Source: Burkholderiales bacterium (GTDB lineage: Bacteria > Pseudomonadota > Gammaproteobacteria > Burkholderiales > SG8-41). Taken from it: 64,000 nt of DNA. The position numbers were made by a program, and so were the translations under genes. The stretch covers positions 186,001 to 250,000 of the forward strand of contig DATAJS010000013.1 in NCBI GenBank assembly GCA_036262035.1. The letters are read 5' to 3'. The notes beneath the pieces were generated by a model. The model saw only the letters and a program-made list of their open reading frames with translations. It was not told the origin of the DNA and searched no databases. Positions 28,454 through 37,868 of this stretch are shown in pieces. Every line of letters starts with the position of its first letter. The first letter of the stretch is position 1.

Positions 28454-29617
28454 TCAAGCTTCGTCGGGCTCGGGATCTTCGACCGGCGCCGGCTCGCGCA
28501 GCTTCTCGATCACGTCGGAGGGCGCCTGCGCAGCGACTTTCGGCGTCGAGGTGACGACGTCGGCGTTCTGCGCGCGGTGGCGCAGCGCGTGATCCATCAG
28601 CGTGAGCGCCATCATCGCTTCGCAGATCGGGGTGGCGCGGATGCCGACGCACGGGTCATGGCGGCCGTGGGTCTCGATCGTCGCGGCTTCACCGGCGACG
28701 TCGATGGTGTGGCGCGTGAGACGGATCGACGAGGTCGGCTTGATCGCGACGTTGACGACGACGTCCTGCCCGGTCGAAATGCCGCCGAGGATGCCGCCCG
28801 CGTTGTTGGTGACGAAACCCTGCGGCGTCATCTCGTCCGAATGCTCGGTGCCGCGCTGCGACACCGCATTGAACCCGGCGCCGATCTCCACGCCTTTCAC
28901 CGCGTTGATGTTCATCATGTTGTACGCGAGATCGGCGTCGAGCTTGTCGTACACCGGCTCGCCCCAACCGACCGGAACGCCCGAGGCGACCGTCGTGATC
29001 TTCGCGCCGACCGAGTCGCCGGACTTGCGCAGCTTGTCCATGAACTCTTCGAGCTGCGACACGTACGCGGGATCGGCGACGAAGAACGGGTTGTCGTACA
29101 CGCCTTCCCACGACAGGAACGGAATCTCGATCGGCCCGAGCTGCGACATGTAGCCGCGGATCACCACGCCGTATTTCTCGCGCAGCCATTTCTTCGCGAT
29201 CGCGCCCGCCGCCACGCGCACCGCGGTCTCGCGCGCCGACTGCCGTCCGCCGCCGCGATAGTCGCGGATGCCGTACTTCTGCCAGTAGGTGTAATCGGCG
29301 TGACCGGGACGAAACTTGTCCTTGATCTTCGAATAGTCCTTGCTGCGCTGGTCGACGTTGCGGATGAGCAGGCCGATCGGCGTGCCGGTCGTGCGTCCTT
29401 CGAAGACGCCGGAGAGGATTTCGACTCGGTCTTCCTCGTGCCGCTGGGTCACATGGCGCGAGGTTCCGGGCTTCCTGCGGTCGAGCTCGGGCTGGATGTC
29501 GTCCTCGGACAACACCATCCCGGGCGGGCAGCCGTCGACGACACAGCCGATCGCGGGGCCGTGGCTCTCGCCGAAAGACGTGACGGTGAAGAGCTTGCCG
29601 AGGGTGCTGCCGGACAT
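28454..29617 (-). CDS. aroC: Chorismate synthase
   Basis: Makes chorismate from EPSP using reduced FMN; last common step for aromatic amino acids and folate. 387 residues. Signatures [33 protein letters not shown] and [19 protein letters not shown] are present, as is [10 protein letters not shown] near the C terminus. The start is clear at [10 protein letters not shown] although no SD is visible. Confidence 0.97.
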   Translation of the reverse strand: MSGSTLGKLFTVTSFGESHGPAIGCVVDGCPPGMVLSEDDIQPELDRRKPGTSRHVTQRHEEDRVEILSGVFEGRTTGTPIGLLIRNVDQRSKDYSKIKDKFRPGHADYTYWQKYGIRDYRGGGRQSARETAVRVAAGAIAKKWLREKYGVVIRGYMSQLGPIEIPFLSWEGVYDNPFFVADPAYVSQLEEFMDKLRKSGDSVGAKITTVASGVPVGWGEPVYDKLDADLAYNMMNINAVKGVEIGAGFNAVSQRGTEHSDEMTPQGFVTNNAGGILGGISTGQDVVVNVAIKPTSSIRLTRHTIDVAGEAATIETHGRHDPCVGIRATPICEAMMALTLMDHALRHRAQNADVVTSTPKVAAQAPSDVIEKLREPAPVEDPEPDEA

Positions 29618-29763
29618 GGGGGAAATGCTCGAAAGAATCGGGTTTCGAGTTTAACATGGGGGTGCGTTACCCATGGATACGGCAGGCCCTTCCAGGCCCC
29701 AGAAGACCGCAGCAGTCAATCGCTTCGACGCTCAGCGTTTCACCGCGCAACGAAGGAGTGACG

Positions 29764-31200
29764 ATGGATCAGGCCCGTCCTGCTTCTGCTGCACCGGTCG
29801 TGCTGTACGAGCTCAACGAAGTCCCGTGGCGCGTGGTCGACTGGTACGTCGCGCGCCGCCCGCGCTCGCATCTCGCGGCCGCGCTGCGCGACGCCGAGAC
29901 GTACACGTCCGTCACCCACGATACCGGCGAGCTGCACCCGTGGACGACGTGGCCGACCGTCCATCGCGGCGTCTACAACAGCAGCCACAACATCCGTTTC
30001 ATCAACCAGGATCTCGCCGCGGCCGCGCAGTATCCGCCGTTGTGGGAGGTCCTCGCGAAAGCGGGGAAAAAAGTCGGCGTCTTCGGCAGCATGCAGTCGT
30101 ATCCGCCGCCGCGCGACGCATCGTACGCGTTCTACGTGCCGGACACGTTCGCGGCCGGACCCGAGACGATTCCCGGGCGCTATTCGTGCTTCCAGGTCGT
30201 CAACCTCCAGCAGACCCAGGCCGACGGCGCGGTCGCCAAGCCGGCGAAGCTCGATGCGCGCATCGCCGCCAATCTCGCGCGTCTGTTCGTGAACGGCCTC
30301 AGCGCCAGGACCGCTTACCGGCTCGCGCAGCAGCTCGCGGCGGAGAAACGCTCGCCGCTGCACCGGTCGCGGCGCGCGATGCTCCAGGCGCCGGTGTCCT
30401 TCGACGTGTTCAAGCATGCGCTCGAGCACAGCGCCCCCGACTTCTGCACCTACTTCACCAACCACGTCGCGGGCATCATGCACCGCTACTGGAAGTACGC
30501 GTTCCCCGAGGATTTCGACTACCGCATCGAGAGCGACGCCGACCGCTTCCACGCGCAAAGCCTCGAGATCGCGATGGCTTACGCGGACGAGCAGATCGGC
30601 TATCTGCGGCGCTACGTCGACGCGCGCGAAGGCCGGCTGTATATCGTCTCGAGCATGGGACAGGAAGCGATCGACCGTGCCGGCGAGCACGACCGCGAGA
30701 TCCGCATCGAGGACCTGTCCCGATTCGTGCGCAGGATCGGCTACCGGAAGCCGTTCGAGTCGCGCATGGCGATGCATCCGAACTTCACCGTCGAGCTCGC
30801 TTCGAGCGACGACGCCGCCACGTTCGTGGAGCGCGTCAGCTCGCTGGTCGGCGCGGACGGCAGACCGGCCTTCTACGACATCGACGTCGAGGGCAATACG
30901 GTGCTGTTCTCGATCGGCTGCACCCGCGAGCTGGTGGAAGGCGGCCGGCTGCGCACACCCGGCGGCACCGAGATCCCGTTCGCGGAGCTCGGCATCGAAG
31001 TGATGCAGCGCGATGCCGGCACCGGCTATCACCAGCCGCTCGGCATCGTCATCCGCTGCGGCGCGAACGTCGCCGCGAACGACCGGCGCACGCGCATCGA
31101 GAGCGTCGACATCGCGCCGCTACTCTTCGCGGACCTCGGTCTCGACGTCGAGGCGACGCTCGCCGGCTGGGGACGGCGTCGCGAGCGCGCCGCTGCGTGA
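29764..31200 (+). CDS. Unknown protein, alkaline-phosphatase-superfamily-like
   Basis: 478 residues; I do not recognise a named family. The N terminus VVLYELNEVPWRVVDWYV leads to HPWTTWPTVHRGVYN, which looks like the metal/nucleophile loop of the alkaline phosphatase/phosphodiesterase superfamily. Later blocks are FCTYFTNHVAGIMHRYWKY and the C-terminal RRTRIESVDIAPLLFADLGL. There is no signal peptide or TM, so it is probably cytoplasmic. The ATG at 29764 has GAAGGAG 6 bases upstream. It stands alone between divergent aroC and convergent DUF2339. Function unknown; a phosphoesterase is the best guess. Confidence 0.55.
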   Translation: MDQARPASAAPVVLYELNEVPWRVVDWYVARRPRSHLAAALRDAETYTSVTHDTGELHPWTTWPTVHRGVYNSSHNIRFINQDLAAAAQYPPLWEVLAKAGKKVGVFGSMQSYPPPRDASYAFYVPDTFAAGPETIPGRYSCFQVVNLQQTQADGAVAKPAKLDARIAANLARLFVNGLSARTAYRLAQQLAAEKRSPLHRSRRAMLQAPVSFDVFKHALEHSAPDFCTYFTNHVAGIMHRYWKYAFPEDFDYRIESDADRFHAQSLEIAMAYADEQIGYLRRYVDAREGRLYIVSSMGQEAIDRAGEHDREIRIEDLSRFVRRIGYRKPFESRMAMHPNFTVELASSDDAATFVERVSSLVGADGRPAFYDIDVEGNTVLFSIGCTRELVEGGRLRTPGGTEIPFAELGIEVMQRDAGTGYHQPLGIVIRCGANVAANDRRTRIESVDIAPLLFADLGLDVEATLAGWGRRRERAAA

Positions 31201-31209
31201 GCCGCTGGA

Positions 31210-34200
31210 CTACTTGCCACTGAGCTCGCGATCGCCCGGCGGCACCGGCGCGACATAGCCGATCGCGAGCAGCCCCGCGCCGACGCCGAGGAACGACACG
31301 ATGCGCGCGATCGTGCCGGTGCTCGCGAGATCGTTGAGGAAGAGCTTCAGCACGACCACCGCGAGCAACGCCGCGCCCAGCATCCAGAGCTTGCGGCGCG
31401 CGTTGCGGGTCGCATAGAGCATCAGCACGAAAGCGCTCGCGGTCCACAACAGCGAAAAGCCCGACTGCACGAGCACCGAGCGCGAGAGCGCGAGCCACTC
31501 GTACGGCACGTCGCCCCAGTAATGAATGGTCCGCAGCAGCACGCAGTTCACCCAGACGAACGCGAACGCCGCCAGGATCTGCGCCGCGTTGCGCGAAAGG
31601 TCGTGCTCGCCGCCGAACGATCGCGCCCAAAACCACAGCGCCGCCAGCGCGCACAGGCTTGCGACGTCGAGCGGGTTGAACAGCGGAACGTATGCGAGCG
31701 GCTGCATCGACCCGGGCTCGGACAGGTTCGCGACGAGCATCCACAGCACGAGCCAGACGGCGATGCCGCCGAGCGCCCGGTCGCGATACGTCGGCACGTA
31801 ATGCGGCTCGAAAGGCCAGAAACGGCGCAGCGCGCCGACCGCCGCCACGATCGCCGCGGGCACGAGCGCCGAGGCGGCAGCCTGCCACGGCCGGCCGAGC
31901 CCCGATGCGTCGATCTGCCAGACCGCTTCCCACGTCATCGCCACCGTCAGGATCCACAGCGCCGCCACGTGCTGTGCCGCCGAAGCGATGGCCACGCCGT
32001 CGCGCTCCGGCCGCTGCATGACGAGATATTGGAGCGCCAGCGCCGTGGGCCAGGTCAGCCAGCCGTGTTGCGCGAACGGATGCATGCCGCCGGCGACGAT
32101 CGCCATCAGCACGAGCGCCATGGCGGCCGGCAGGACGCTCGCGCAACGGCGCAGCAGTGACCACTGGACGAAGCTGCCGCCGATCTCGACCACGAAACAC
32201 GACAGCGCCGCGAAAGCCAGCACCGCGGCCGGCTTGGCGTCGTCGGCAAGGTCGCGATCGATCCACGCCAGCGCCGCGAGCAACCAGAAGACGAGCCCCC
32301 ACGCCAGCACCGCCGGCGCGATGCTGCGCGCATTCGCGTCGTTGCGCTCGCGCAGGCGGAAGCGCACGCACGCGAGCGCGATCGCGGCCGCGCCCCACGC
32401 GAGGGTCTGACCGTACTCGTCGTGGCCGAACAGCCAGAGCGCATCCCAGGTCGCGAGCGCGGCGATCAATAACCAGCGCAGGACGAGCAGCGGGTTGTCC
32501 GCGGCGACCAGTCCGTCGCGCACGTGACGCGCCTGGATCCACAAGAGCACCAGGAAGCTGCCGGGCCACGTCCAGTAGCCGCCGTGCGCGAGCGGGCGCG
32601 AGAACGACACCCGCCCGTCGCCGCCGAGCGCGGTCATCGCCGCGATCACGACGAGCGCGAAGAAATGAATCGACGCGAGCTGCCGCAGCTCATTCCAGCG
32701 CAGCCGTGCACCGACCAGCTCGAACGCGGTGACGGTGAGCGCCATGAACACCAGCAGCGCGGCGACGAAGGTTTCCCATGGGTATGCGCGATACAGCGCG
32801 TGTATGCCGGCGACCGCCCACCACGCGCCGGCCCAGGCGAGCCACATCGACGGCGTCGGTTCCGCCGCGCTGCGCGCTTCCGCGTAACGGCGCAGCAGCC
32901 ATGCGATCGCGAAGCCCGCCGCGGCGATGATCGCGCAGCCGATGACGAACTCGTTCCAGAACGGCGAGGCCAGCGCGTAGTCCGGATACCGCAGCAGAAA
33001 GTAAACGGTGCCTGCGAGCTGCAAGGCGTAGCCGAACCAGCGCGCGAGCACGCGGCGCTGCCTGAGGCCGACCCAGACGATCGCCGCGCCTTCGAGCGCC
33101 CACAGGGCGAAGGTCGGGTAGGCGTCGAACGCGAAGAAGATCGCCAGCGTGAGCAGGACCAGCGCCAGCGCGACGTAGGTCTCGCCGAGCAGCTTCAGGC
33201 CGTCGCGCCGGATCGTCATGAACGCGAGCACCGCGTAGATCAGCGCGCCCACCGCGGCGCTCCACGCCAGGCCGTACGGCAAGTCCCTCACCAGCGCCGA
33301 CTGCATGAACGCGACGCAGAGCGGCGTGCCGAAGACCAGCGTGCCGTCGACGAGCCCGCGCAGCTCAGGCGGCTGGCGCTGCGCGAAGAGTATCGGGATC
33401 ACCAGATACATCGCGAAGAATATGAGCACGAAAGGCTCGACCGTCGCGAAATGCTCGGGCCGGTAGTTGCTCGCGCCCCACAGCAAGCCGACGACGAAGG
33501 TGAAGATGAAACCGACGAGATTCAGGTCGCGCCACGCCTTGAACCAGCTGATCGCGAGGACGAACGCGTTGAGCGGCGTGTAGTACGAGAAGAGCAGCAC
33601 GTGATCGCCGCGACCGGTGCTCGCGAGGATGGGCGCGAGGAACGCGCCGGTGAGCCCGAGCACCGCGAGCACCCGCGCATCCTGGCGCACCGCGAGCAGC
33701 GTCGCCGCGATGCCGAGCGCCATGAACGCTGCGAAGCCGAGACCCGGATCGACGAGACCGTAGATCTTCAGCGCGAAGAACACGTCGAGGTACAGCAGGC
33801 CGATGCCGCCGCCCTGCAGGATCAGTCCGTAGAGCCGGCGCGTTTCGAGCAGCCGCCAGCCGGCGAGGCCCATCGCGATTCCCACGAGCGCCACGCCGGC
33901 GAGGCGGACCGGCACCGGCAGCACGCCCTGATCGTAGGCGTACTTCAGCAGGAAGCCGACGCCGAAGAACAGGATGAGCACGCCGACTTTGGCGACGATG
34001 TTGCCGCTGACGAGACGGCGCAGCCACGCGAGCTCGGGCGTATCGCTGCGATCGACCGTGCCGCCCGATGGCGCGGCAGGCGGCGAAACAACCACCGGCG
34101 GCGGCGCGATGACGGTGGGCGCGGCCTCGCTGAGCGGCTCAACGGCTGCGGTCGCGGCGGAGCGCCGTGCGACCGCACCGCGGATCTCTCGCGCCTGCTG

Positions 34201-34236
34201 TTCGGCGTTGCGGTTCTGCGCCTGCACCGCAGCCAC
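31210..34236 (-). CDS. DUF2339 multi-pass membrane protein (main part)
   Basis: Very hydrophobic 1008-residue frame, about 25 or more TM segments. It opens with a short polar region and the DUF2339 start GNIVAKVGVLILFFGVGFLL (about 80-99), with LKYAYDQGVLPVPVRL and LLYLDVFFALKIYGLVDPG following. DUF2339 proteins normally begin with a glycine-zipper membrane segment and a coiled coil. Those are encoded just upstream in a different frame (34139-34741), with a 98-bp overlap. The start GTG 34236 is only the first possible codon of this frame. Either one gene has been frameshifted or there are two overlapping genes. Function unknown. Confidence 0.75.
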   Translation of the reverse strand: MAAVQAQNRNAEQQAREIRGAVARRSAATAAVEPLSEAAPTVIAPPPVVVSPPAAPSGGTVDRSDTPELAWLRRLVSGNIVAKVGVLILFFGVGFLLKYAYDQGVLPVPVRLAGVALVGIAMGLAGWRLLETRRLYGLILQGGGIGLLYLDVFFALKIYGLVDPGLGFAAFMALGIAATLLAVRQDARVLAVLGLTGAFLAPILASTGRGDHVLLFSYYTPLNAFVLAISWFKAWRDLNLVGFIFTFVVGLLWGASNYRPEHFATVEPFVLIFFAMYLVIPILFAQRQPPELRGLVDGTLVFGTPLCVAFMQSALVRDLPYGLAWSAAVGALIYAVLAFMTIRRDGLKLLGETYVALALVLLTLAIFFAFDAYPTFALWALEGAAIVWVGLRQRRVLARWFGYALQLAGTVYFLLRYPDYALASPFWNEFVIGCAIIAAAGFAIAWLLRRYAEARSAAEPTPSMWLAWAGAWWAVAGIHALYRAYPWETFVAALLVFMALTVTAFELVGARLRWNELRQLASIHFFALVVIAAMTALGGDGRVSFSRPLAHGGYWTWPGSFLVLLWIQARHVRDGLVAADNPLLVLRWLLIAALATWDALWLFGHDEYGQTLAWGAAAIALACVRFRLRERNDANARSIAPAVLAWGLVFWLLAALAWIDRDLADDAKPAAVLAFAALSCFVVEIGGSFVQWSLLRRCASVLPAAMALVLMAIVAGGMHPFAQHGWLTWPTALALQYLVMQRPERDGVAIASAAQHVAALWILTVAMTWEAVWQIDASGLGRPWQAAASALVPAAIVAAVGALRRFWPFEPHYVPTYRDRALGGIAVWLVLWMLVANLSEPGSMQPLAYVPLFNPLDVASLCALAALWFWARSFGGEHDLSRNAAQILAAFAFVWVNCVLLRTIHYWGDVPYEWLALSRSVLVQSGFSLLWTASAFVLMLYATRNARRKLWMLGAALLAVVVLKLFLNDLASTGTIARIVSFLGVGAGLLAIGYVAPVPPGDRELSGK

Positions 34237-34741
34237 CGCGCCCCAGCCGGCGAAGCAAGCCGATGACGAAACCGATCACGCCGCCGACCGCCCCGCCGAC
34301 GATCGCCCCGACAACGGCGCCCAGCACTTGCGCCGGCACCGAGCCCGCCGGACGGTCCGCGTCCGCTTTGACCGGCACGGCGGCTTCGGTCGGTTGCGGT
34401 GCAGCGGCTTCGGATATGGGCGCGCGAGGCGGGATCGGCGGCGCGGCTATTGCGGCGGTGACGACCGGCGCGACTTCAGGTCTGTGTTCGCTGCGCGCGG
34501 TCGCAGCCGGCGGGGCCTCGGGCACTCGCGTCCGGGCTTCGCGCTCGAGGCGCTCGAGGCGATCGCGCAACGCCGAGAGCTCGCGCTCCAGGCGTTCGAT
34601 GCGTCCCTGCTCGTGGGTGTCGCGGCTCTGGGCGATCGCCCACCCGATGAAAACGCCGAGCACGGCGCCGATGACGCCGCCCGCGGCGCCTGCCGCGACT
34701 CCCCCGATAATTGCGCCCGCGACGAGTCCCAGGAACCACAT
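34139..34741 (-). CDS. Glycine-zipper/coiled-coil N-terminal part of DUF2339 gene (other frame)
   Basis: 200-codon frame starting MWFLGLVAGAIIGGVAAGAA, followed by coiled coil RIERLERELSALRDRLERLE, a Pro/Ala linker and a second glycine zipper (VVGAIVGGAVGGVIGFVIGL, about 140-160). It then decays into Arg/Gly-rich low-complexity sequence. The first 70 residues are what I expect at the head of a DUF2339 protein. The rest of that protein continues in another frame from about 34236. ATG 34741 follows a G-rich SD-like run (AGGGGGG). Confidence 0.6.
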   Translation of the reverse strand: MWFLGLVAGAIIGGVAAGAAGGVIGAVLGVFIGWAIAQSRDTHEQGRIERLERELSALRDRLERLEREARTRVPEAPPAATARSEHRPEVAPVVTAAIAAPPIPPRAPISEAAAPQPTEAAVPVKADADRPAGSVPAQVLGAVVGAIVGGAVGGVIGFVIGLLRRLGRGGCGAGAEPQRRTAGARDPRCGRTALRRDRSR

Positions 34742-34824
34742 AAGCCCCCCTGTGCCGGCATTTACTTTTGGTTCTAACGCGGCATTACCGCCGGGGACGA
34801 CGCCGCATGGCTAGGCTTGTCGGT

Positions 34825-36309
34825 CTACGGGGCCGCGAGCGCCTGCAACAGTGCATGGCCCCACGCCACGCCGAAACCCGTGACGTCGCCGGCCACCGCG
34901 CCCAGGCCGCCTTTCGCGTTCGCCGCGGAGAGATCCATGTGTATCCACGGACGGTCTTCGGTGAAGCGCTTCAACAGGCGTGCGGCGAGGATGTGGTCGG
35001 CGCCGCCTTCCAGCGTGCACTGCTTGACGTCGGCGACCGGGCTGTCGAGCGCTTCGTCGTAATCGTCGTCCATCGGGAAGACGCAGACCCGCTCGCCCGA
35101 AGCGCGTGACGCCTGGAGCGCGGCCTGCGCGATGTCCTCGCCGGTCGCGAAGATGCCGCTGTAGCGGTTGCCGAGCGCGACCTTCATGCTGCCGGTGAGC
35201 GTCGCGAAGCTCACCATGAGCGCCGGTTTTTCGCGCGCGCTCAACGCGAGCGTATCGGACAGCACCATGCGGCCTTCGGCGTCGGTGTGCACGATCTCGA
35301 TCGTCGTGCCGTTCAGCGCGGTGACGACGTCGGCCTGCTTGTAGGCGCGCGGGCCGATATGGTTCTGGGCGAGCGCGAGCCAGCAGTCGATCGCGACCGG
35401 CGACTTCGTGCGGCTCGCCGCGAGCAGGAGGCCGAGCGCGACCGCCGAGCCGTTCATGTCCGCGTGCATGCCAGCCATGTATTGCGCGGGCTTGAGATTG
35501 TGGCCGCCGGTATCGAAGCAGATGCCTTTGCCGATCAGCGCGACGGTCTTTTTCGCGGCTCGCGGCCGGTAGGAAAGCCGCACGATCGCCGCATCGTCGA
35601 CGTCACTCCCCTGCGCGACCGCGACGAAAGCGCCGGCGCCCATCTTGCGCAGGCGCTTCATGTCGAATTCCTCGATGCGCCAGCCTTCGTCCCTGGCGAG
35701 CTCGCGCAGCCGCGCGCGATAAGCACCCGGCGTGAGATCGTTCGGCGGCCGCACGGTGAGCTCGCGGCAGAGCGCGTTGCCCTCGGCGCGCGCCCGCGCA
35801 TCGGCCAAGCCGCCGCGGTCGCGATGCCCGTGGAGCCTGATCGTCGCGAGCGGCTTCGCGTCGTTCTTTTTCTTGCGCACGGGCAGGCGCACGCCGTTCA
35901 CCCACGCCGTATATACCGCGAGCTCCGCGGCGGCCGCGCGCGCCCTGGCGTCGCCGAAGACCGCGATCGCGAGCTCGGCCGGGTTTTCCGCGAGCAGCGG
36001 CTGCAACGCCTTGCGGATCAGCGTCTGGCGCTCGAACGTCGATCGCGCCGCATCGTCGGCGACCCAGGAGACGAGCGCGCCGCCCGCTTCGGTGGTGAGC
36101 GGCGCCTTGCGCAGGTCTTCGAGCTTTTTGTTACGGCGCTTCAACGCCGCATCGAGAACGGCGCGATGGGGCACGTCGGCCGTTTTGGCGGCCGCCGGCA
36201 GCACGACGAGCACGTGCCGCGCGCGCTTGGAGTCGGCGTCGGAAAAAAGCGCAGGGTTTTGCTGGAGTTTGGCAAGCATATAAGCAGCGCTGGAAGGCAA
36301 ACGCGCCAT
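34825..36309 (-). CDS. M17 leucyl aminopeptidase-like metallopeptidase
   Basis: Cytoplasmic di-zinc aminopeptidase of 494 residues. The C-terminal catalytic domain keeps every expected ligand region: GKGICFDTGG, NLKP, MHADMNGSA and HTDAEGRMVLSD (canonical NTDAEGR). The N-terminal half is more divergent than PepA, and the family-typical Leu-Ser after FDTGG is His-Asn. This suggests a PepA-like subfamily rather than PepA itself. ATG 36309 is used; ATG 36279 is also possible and neither has a good SD. The next gene, thyA, is divergent. Confidence 0.85.
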   Translation of the reverse strand: MARLPSSAAYMLAKLQQNPALFSDADSKRARHVLVVLPAAAKTADVPHRAVLDAALKRRNKKLEDLRKAPLTTEAGGALVSWVADDAARSTFERQTLIRKALQPLLAENPAELAIAVFGDARARAAAAELAVYTAWVNGVRLPVRKKKNDAKPLATIRLHGHRDRGGLADARARAEGNALCRELTVRPPNDLTPGAYRARLRELARDEGWRIEEFDMKRLRKMGAGAFVAVAQGSDVDDAAIVRLSYRPRAAKKTVALIGKGICFDTGGHNLKPAQYMAGMHADMNGSAVALGLLLAASRTKSPVAIDCWLALAQNHIGPRAYKQADVVTALNGTTIEIVHTDAEGRMVLSDTLALSAREKPALMVSFATLTGSMKVALGNRYSGIFATGEDIAQAALQASRASGERVCVFPMDDDYDEALDSPVADVKQCTLEGGADHILAARLLKRFTEDRPWIHMDLSAANAKGGLGAVAGDVTGFGVAWGHALLQALAAP

Positions 36310-36344
36310 TATAGGAGCGCGATCGGCGTAAAATTGCGAGACCT

Positions 36345-36376
36345 GTTCACGCGTTCACGCGTTCACCCGTTCACGC
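36345..36376. repeat. Four tandem octamers GTTCACGC before thyA
   Basis: Units at 36345, 36353, 36361 (GTTCACCC) and 36369. The inverted counterpart, three GTGAACGG units, lies just after thyA (37189-37212). Confidence 0.75.
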
Positions 36377-36388
36377 ATTTAAACGGAT

Positions 36389-37183
36389 ATGCGCTCATAC
36401 CTCGATCTCATGCGTCACGTGCTCGAGCACGGCACGCGCAAAAGCGACCGCACCGGCACCGGCACGCTGTCGGTGTTCGGCGCGCAGCTTCGCTTCGATC
36501 TCAACGCCGGCTTCCCGCTGCTCACGACGAAGAAAGTCCATCTCAAGTCCATCGTCCACGAGCTGCTGTGGTTCCTGAAGGGCGAGACCAACACCGCTTA
36601 CCTCAAGGCGAACGGCGTCTCGATCTGGGACGAGTGGGCCGATGCGAAGGGCGATCTGGGTCCGGTCTACGGCTACCAGTGGCGCTCGTGGCCTGCGCCC
36701 GACGGCCGCCACATCGACCAGGTCTCGCAGGTGCTCGCGCAGTTGAAGAGCAATCCGGACTCGCGCCGCATGATCGTCTCGGCGTGGAACGTCGCGGACC
36801 TCGACCGCATGGCGCTGATGCCGTGCCACGCGTTCTTTCAGTTCTACGTCGCCGAAGGGCGCCTGTCCTGCCAGCTCTACCAGAGGAGCGCCGACATCTT
36901 CCTCGGCGTGCCGTTCAACATCGCGTCGTACGCGCTGCTCACCATGATGGTCGCGCAGGTGACGGGATTGAAGCTCGGCGACTTCGTGCATACCTTCGGC
37001 GACACGCACCTCTACCTCAACCACCTCGAGCAGGCGCGGGAGCAGCTTTCGCGTGAACCGCGGCGGCTGCCGGTGATGAAGCTCGACCCGTCGGTCACCG
37101 ATCTCTTCGCGTTCGAGTACGACGACTTCACGCTCGAAGGCTACGAGCCGCACCCGGCGATCAAGGCGCCCGTGGCGGTATGA
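36389..37183 (+). CDS. thyA: Thymidylate synthase
   Basis: Methylates dUMP to dTMP with methylene-THF, releasing dihydrofolate. 264 residues, E. coli length. Nucleophile Cys146 in [24 protein letters not shown], Arg pair region [29 protein letters not shown] and [12 protein letters not shown] are all present. folA follows and recycles the dihydrofolate. The gene is bracketed by inverted octamer repeats on both sides. Confidence 0.98.
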   Translation: MRSYLDLMRHVLEHGTRKSDRTGTGTLSVFGAQLRFDLNAGFPLLTTKKVHLKSIVHELLWFLKGETNTAYLKANGVSIWDEWADAKGDLGPVYGYQWRSWPAPDGRHIDQVSQVLAQLKSNPDSRRMIVSAWNVADLDRMALMPCHAFFQFYVAEGRLSCQLYQRSADIFLGVPFNIASYALLTMMVAQVTGLKLGDFVHTFGDTHLYLNHLEQAREQLSREPRRLPVMKLDPSVTDLFAFEYDDFTLEGYEPHPAIKAPVAV

Positions 37184-37188
37184 AATTC

Positions 37189-37212
37189 GTGAACGGGTGA
37201 ACGGGTGAACGG
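37189..37212. repeat. Three tandem octamers GTGAACGG between thyA and folA
   Basis: Units at 37189, 37197 and 37205. The third unit supplies the GTG that is the first possible folA start in frame. Confidence 0.75.
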
Positions 37213-37732
37213 GTCGCGACCCCGACTGTCTTTGATCGTGGCGATGGCAAGGAATCGGGTGATCGGGGCGAACAACCGGATCCCCTGGCACCTGCCGAAC
37301 GAGCTCAAGCTGTTCAAGCAGCTCACGATGGGCCATCACATCGTGATGGGCCGCAGGACCTACGAATCGATCGGACGACTGTTGCCCGGCCGCACGACCG
37401 TCATCGTCACGCGGCAGAAGGACTATGCGGTGCCGGGGGCGATCGTCGCGCACTCGATCGAGGAAGCGATCCAGGCGTGCGCAGGCGACGACGAGATCTT
37501 CGTCATCGGCGGCGCCGACCTCTTCCGCGAGACGCTGCCGGTGGCGGATCGGCTCTATCTCACCACGGTCGATGCCGAGCCGGCGGGCGACACCTTCATG
37601 CCGGCGCTCGACATGACTGAATGGAAGGAAACGCGGGCTGAGGCATTCTGCAAGGACGAGAAGCACGCATACGCATATCGTCTCGCTGTCCTCGATCGGA
37701 GAAACCCACCCCCACCCCAACCCTCCCCCTGA
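37205..37732 (+). CDS. folA: Dihydrofolate reductase
   Basis: Reduces dihydrofolate to tetrahydrofolate with NADPH. The core starts LSLIVAMARNRVIGANNRIP, followed by WHLPNELKLFKQLT, VMGRRTYESIGRLLPGR and FVIGGADLFRETLP. GTG 37205 gives 175 residues but lies in a tandem repeat, with no SD; the first ATG is already inside the fold (VAMA), so an internal CTG or TTG may be used. The last ten residues (RNPPPPQPSP) and the stop are encoded by a REP-like element. Both ends of the gene are therefore repeat-derived. Confidence 0.93.
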   Translation: MNGSRPRLSLIVAMARNRVIGANNRIPWHLPNELKLFKQLTMGHHIVMGRRTYESIGRLLPGRTTVIVTRQKDYAVPGAIVAHSIEEAIQACAGDDEIFVIGGADLFRETLPVADRLYLTTVDAEPAGDTFMPALDMTEWKETRAEAFCKDEKHAYAYRLAVLDRRNPPPPQPSP

Positions 37733-37745
37733 GGGGGAGGGAGAA
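37704..37745. repeat. REP-like palindrome CCCTCCCCCTGAGGGGGAGG, copy 1
   Basis: Preceded by ACCCACCCCCACCCCAA. A nearly identical 38-bp element occurs inside pbpC (55071-55110). Here it provides the folA tail and TGA (37730-37732) and could fold as a terminator-like hairpin. Confidence 0.85.
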
Positions 37746-37868
37746 GCCTTCCTACCGCAGCGAGCGCACGGTTATTGCTAACCTCTCGCTGTGGCCGCAT
37801 CCTGTCGGTCCCGCGTGAACGGGAGTCGTATCTTGTCCCAGAGCAGACCCGCCGGTGTCCTGAGAGGC

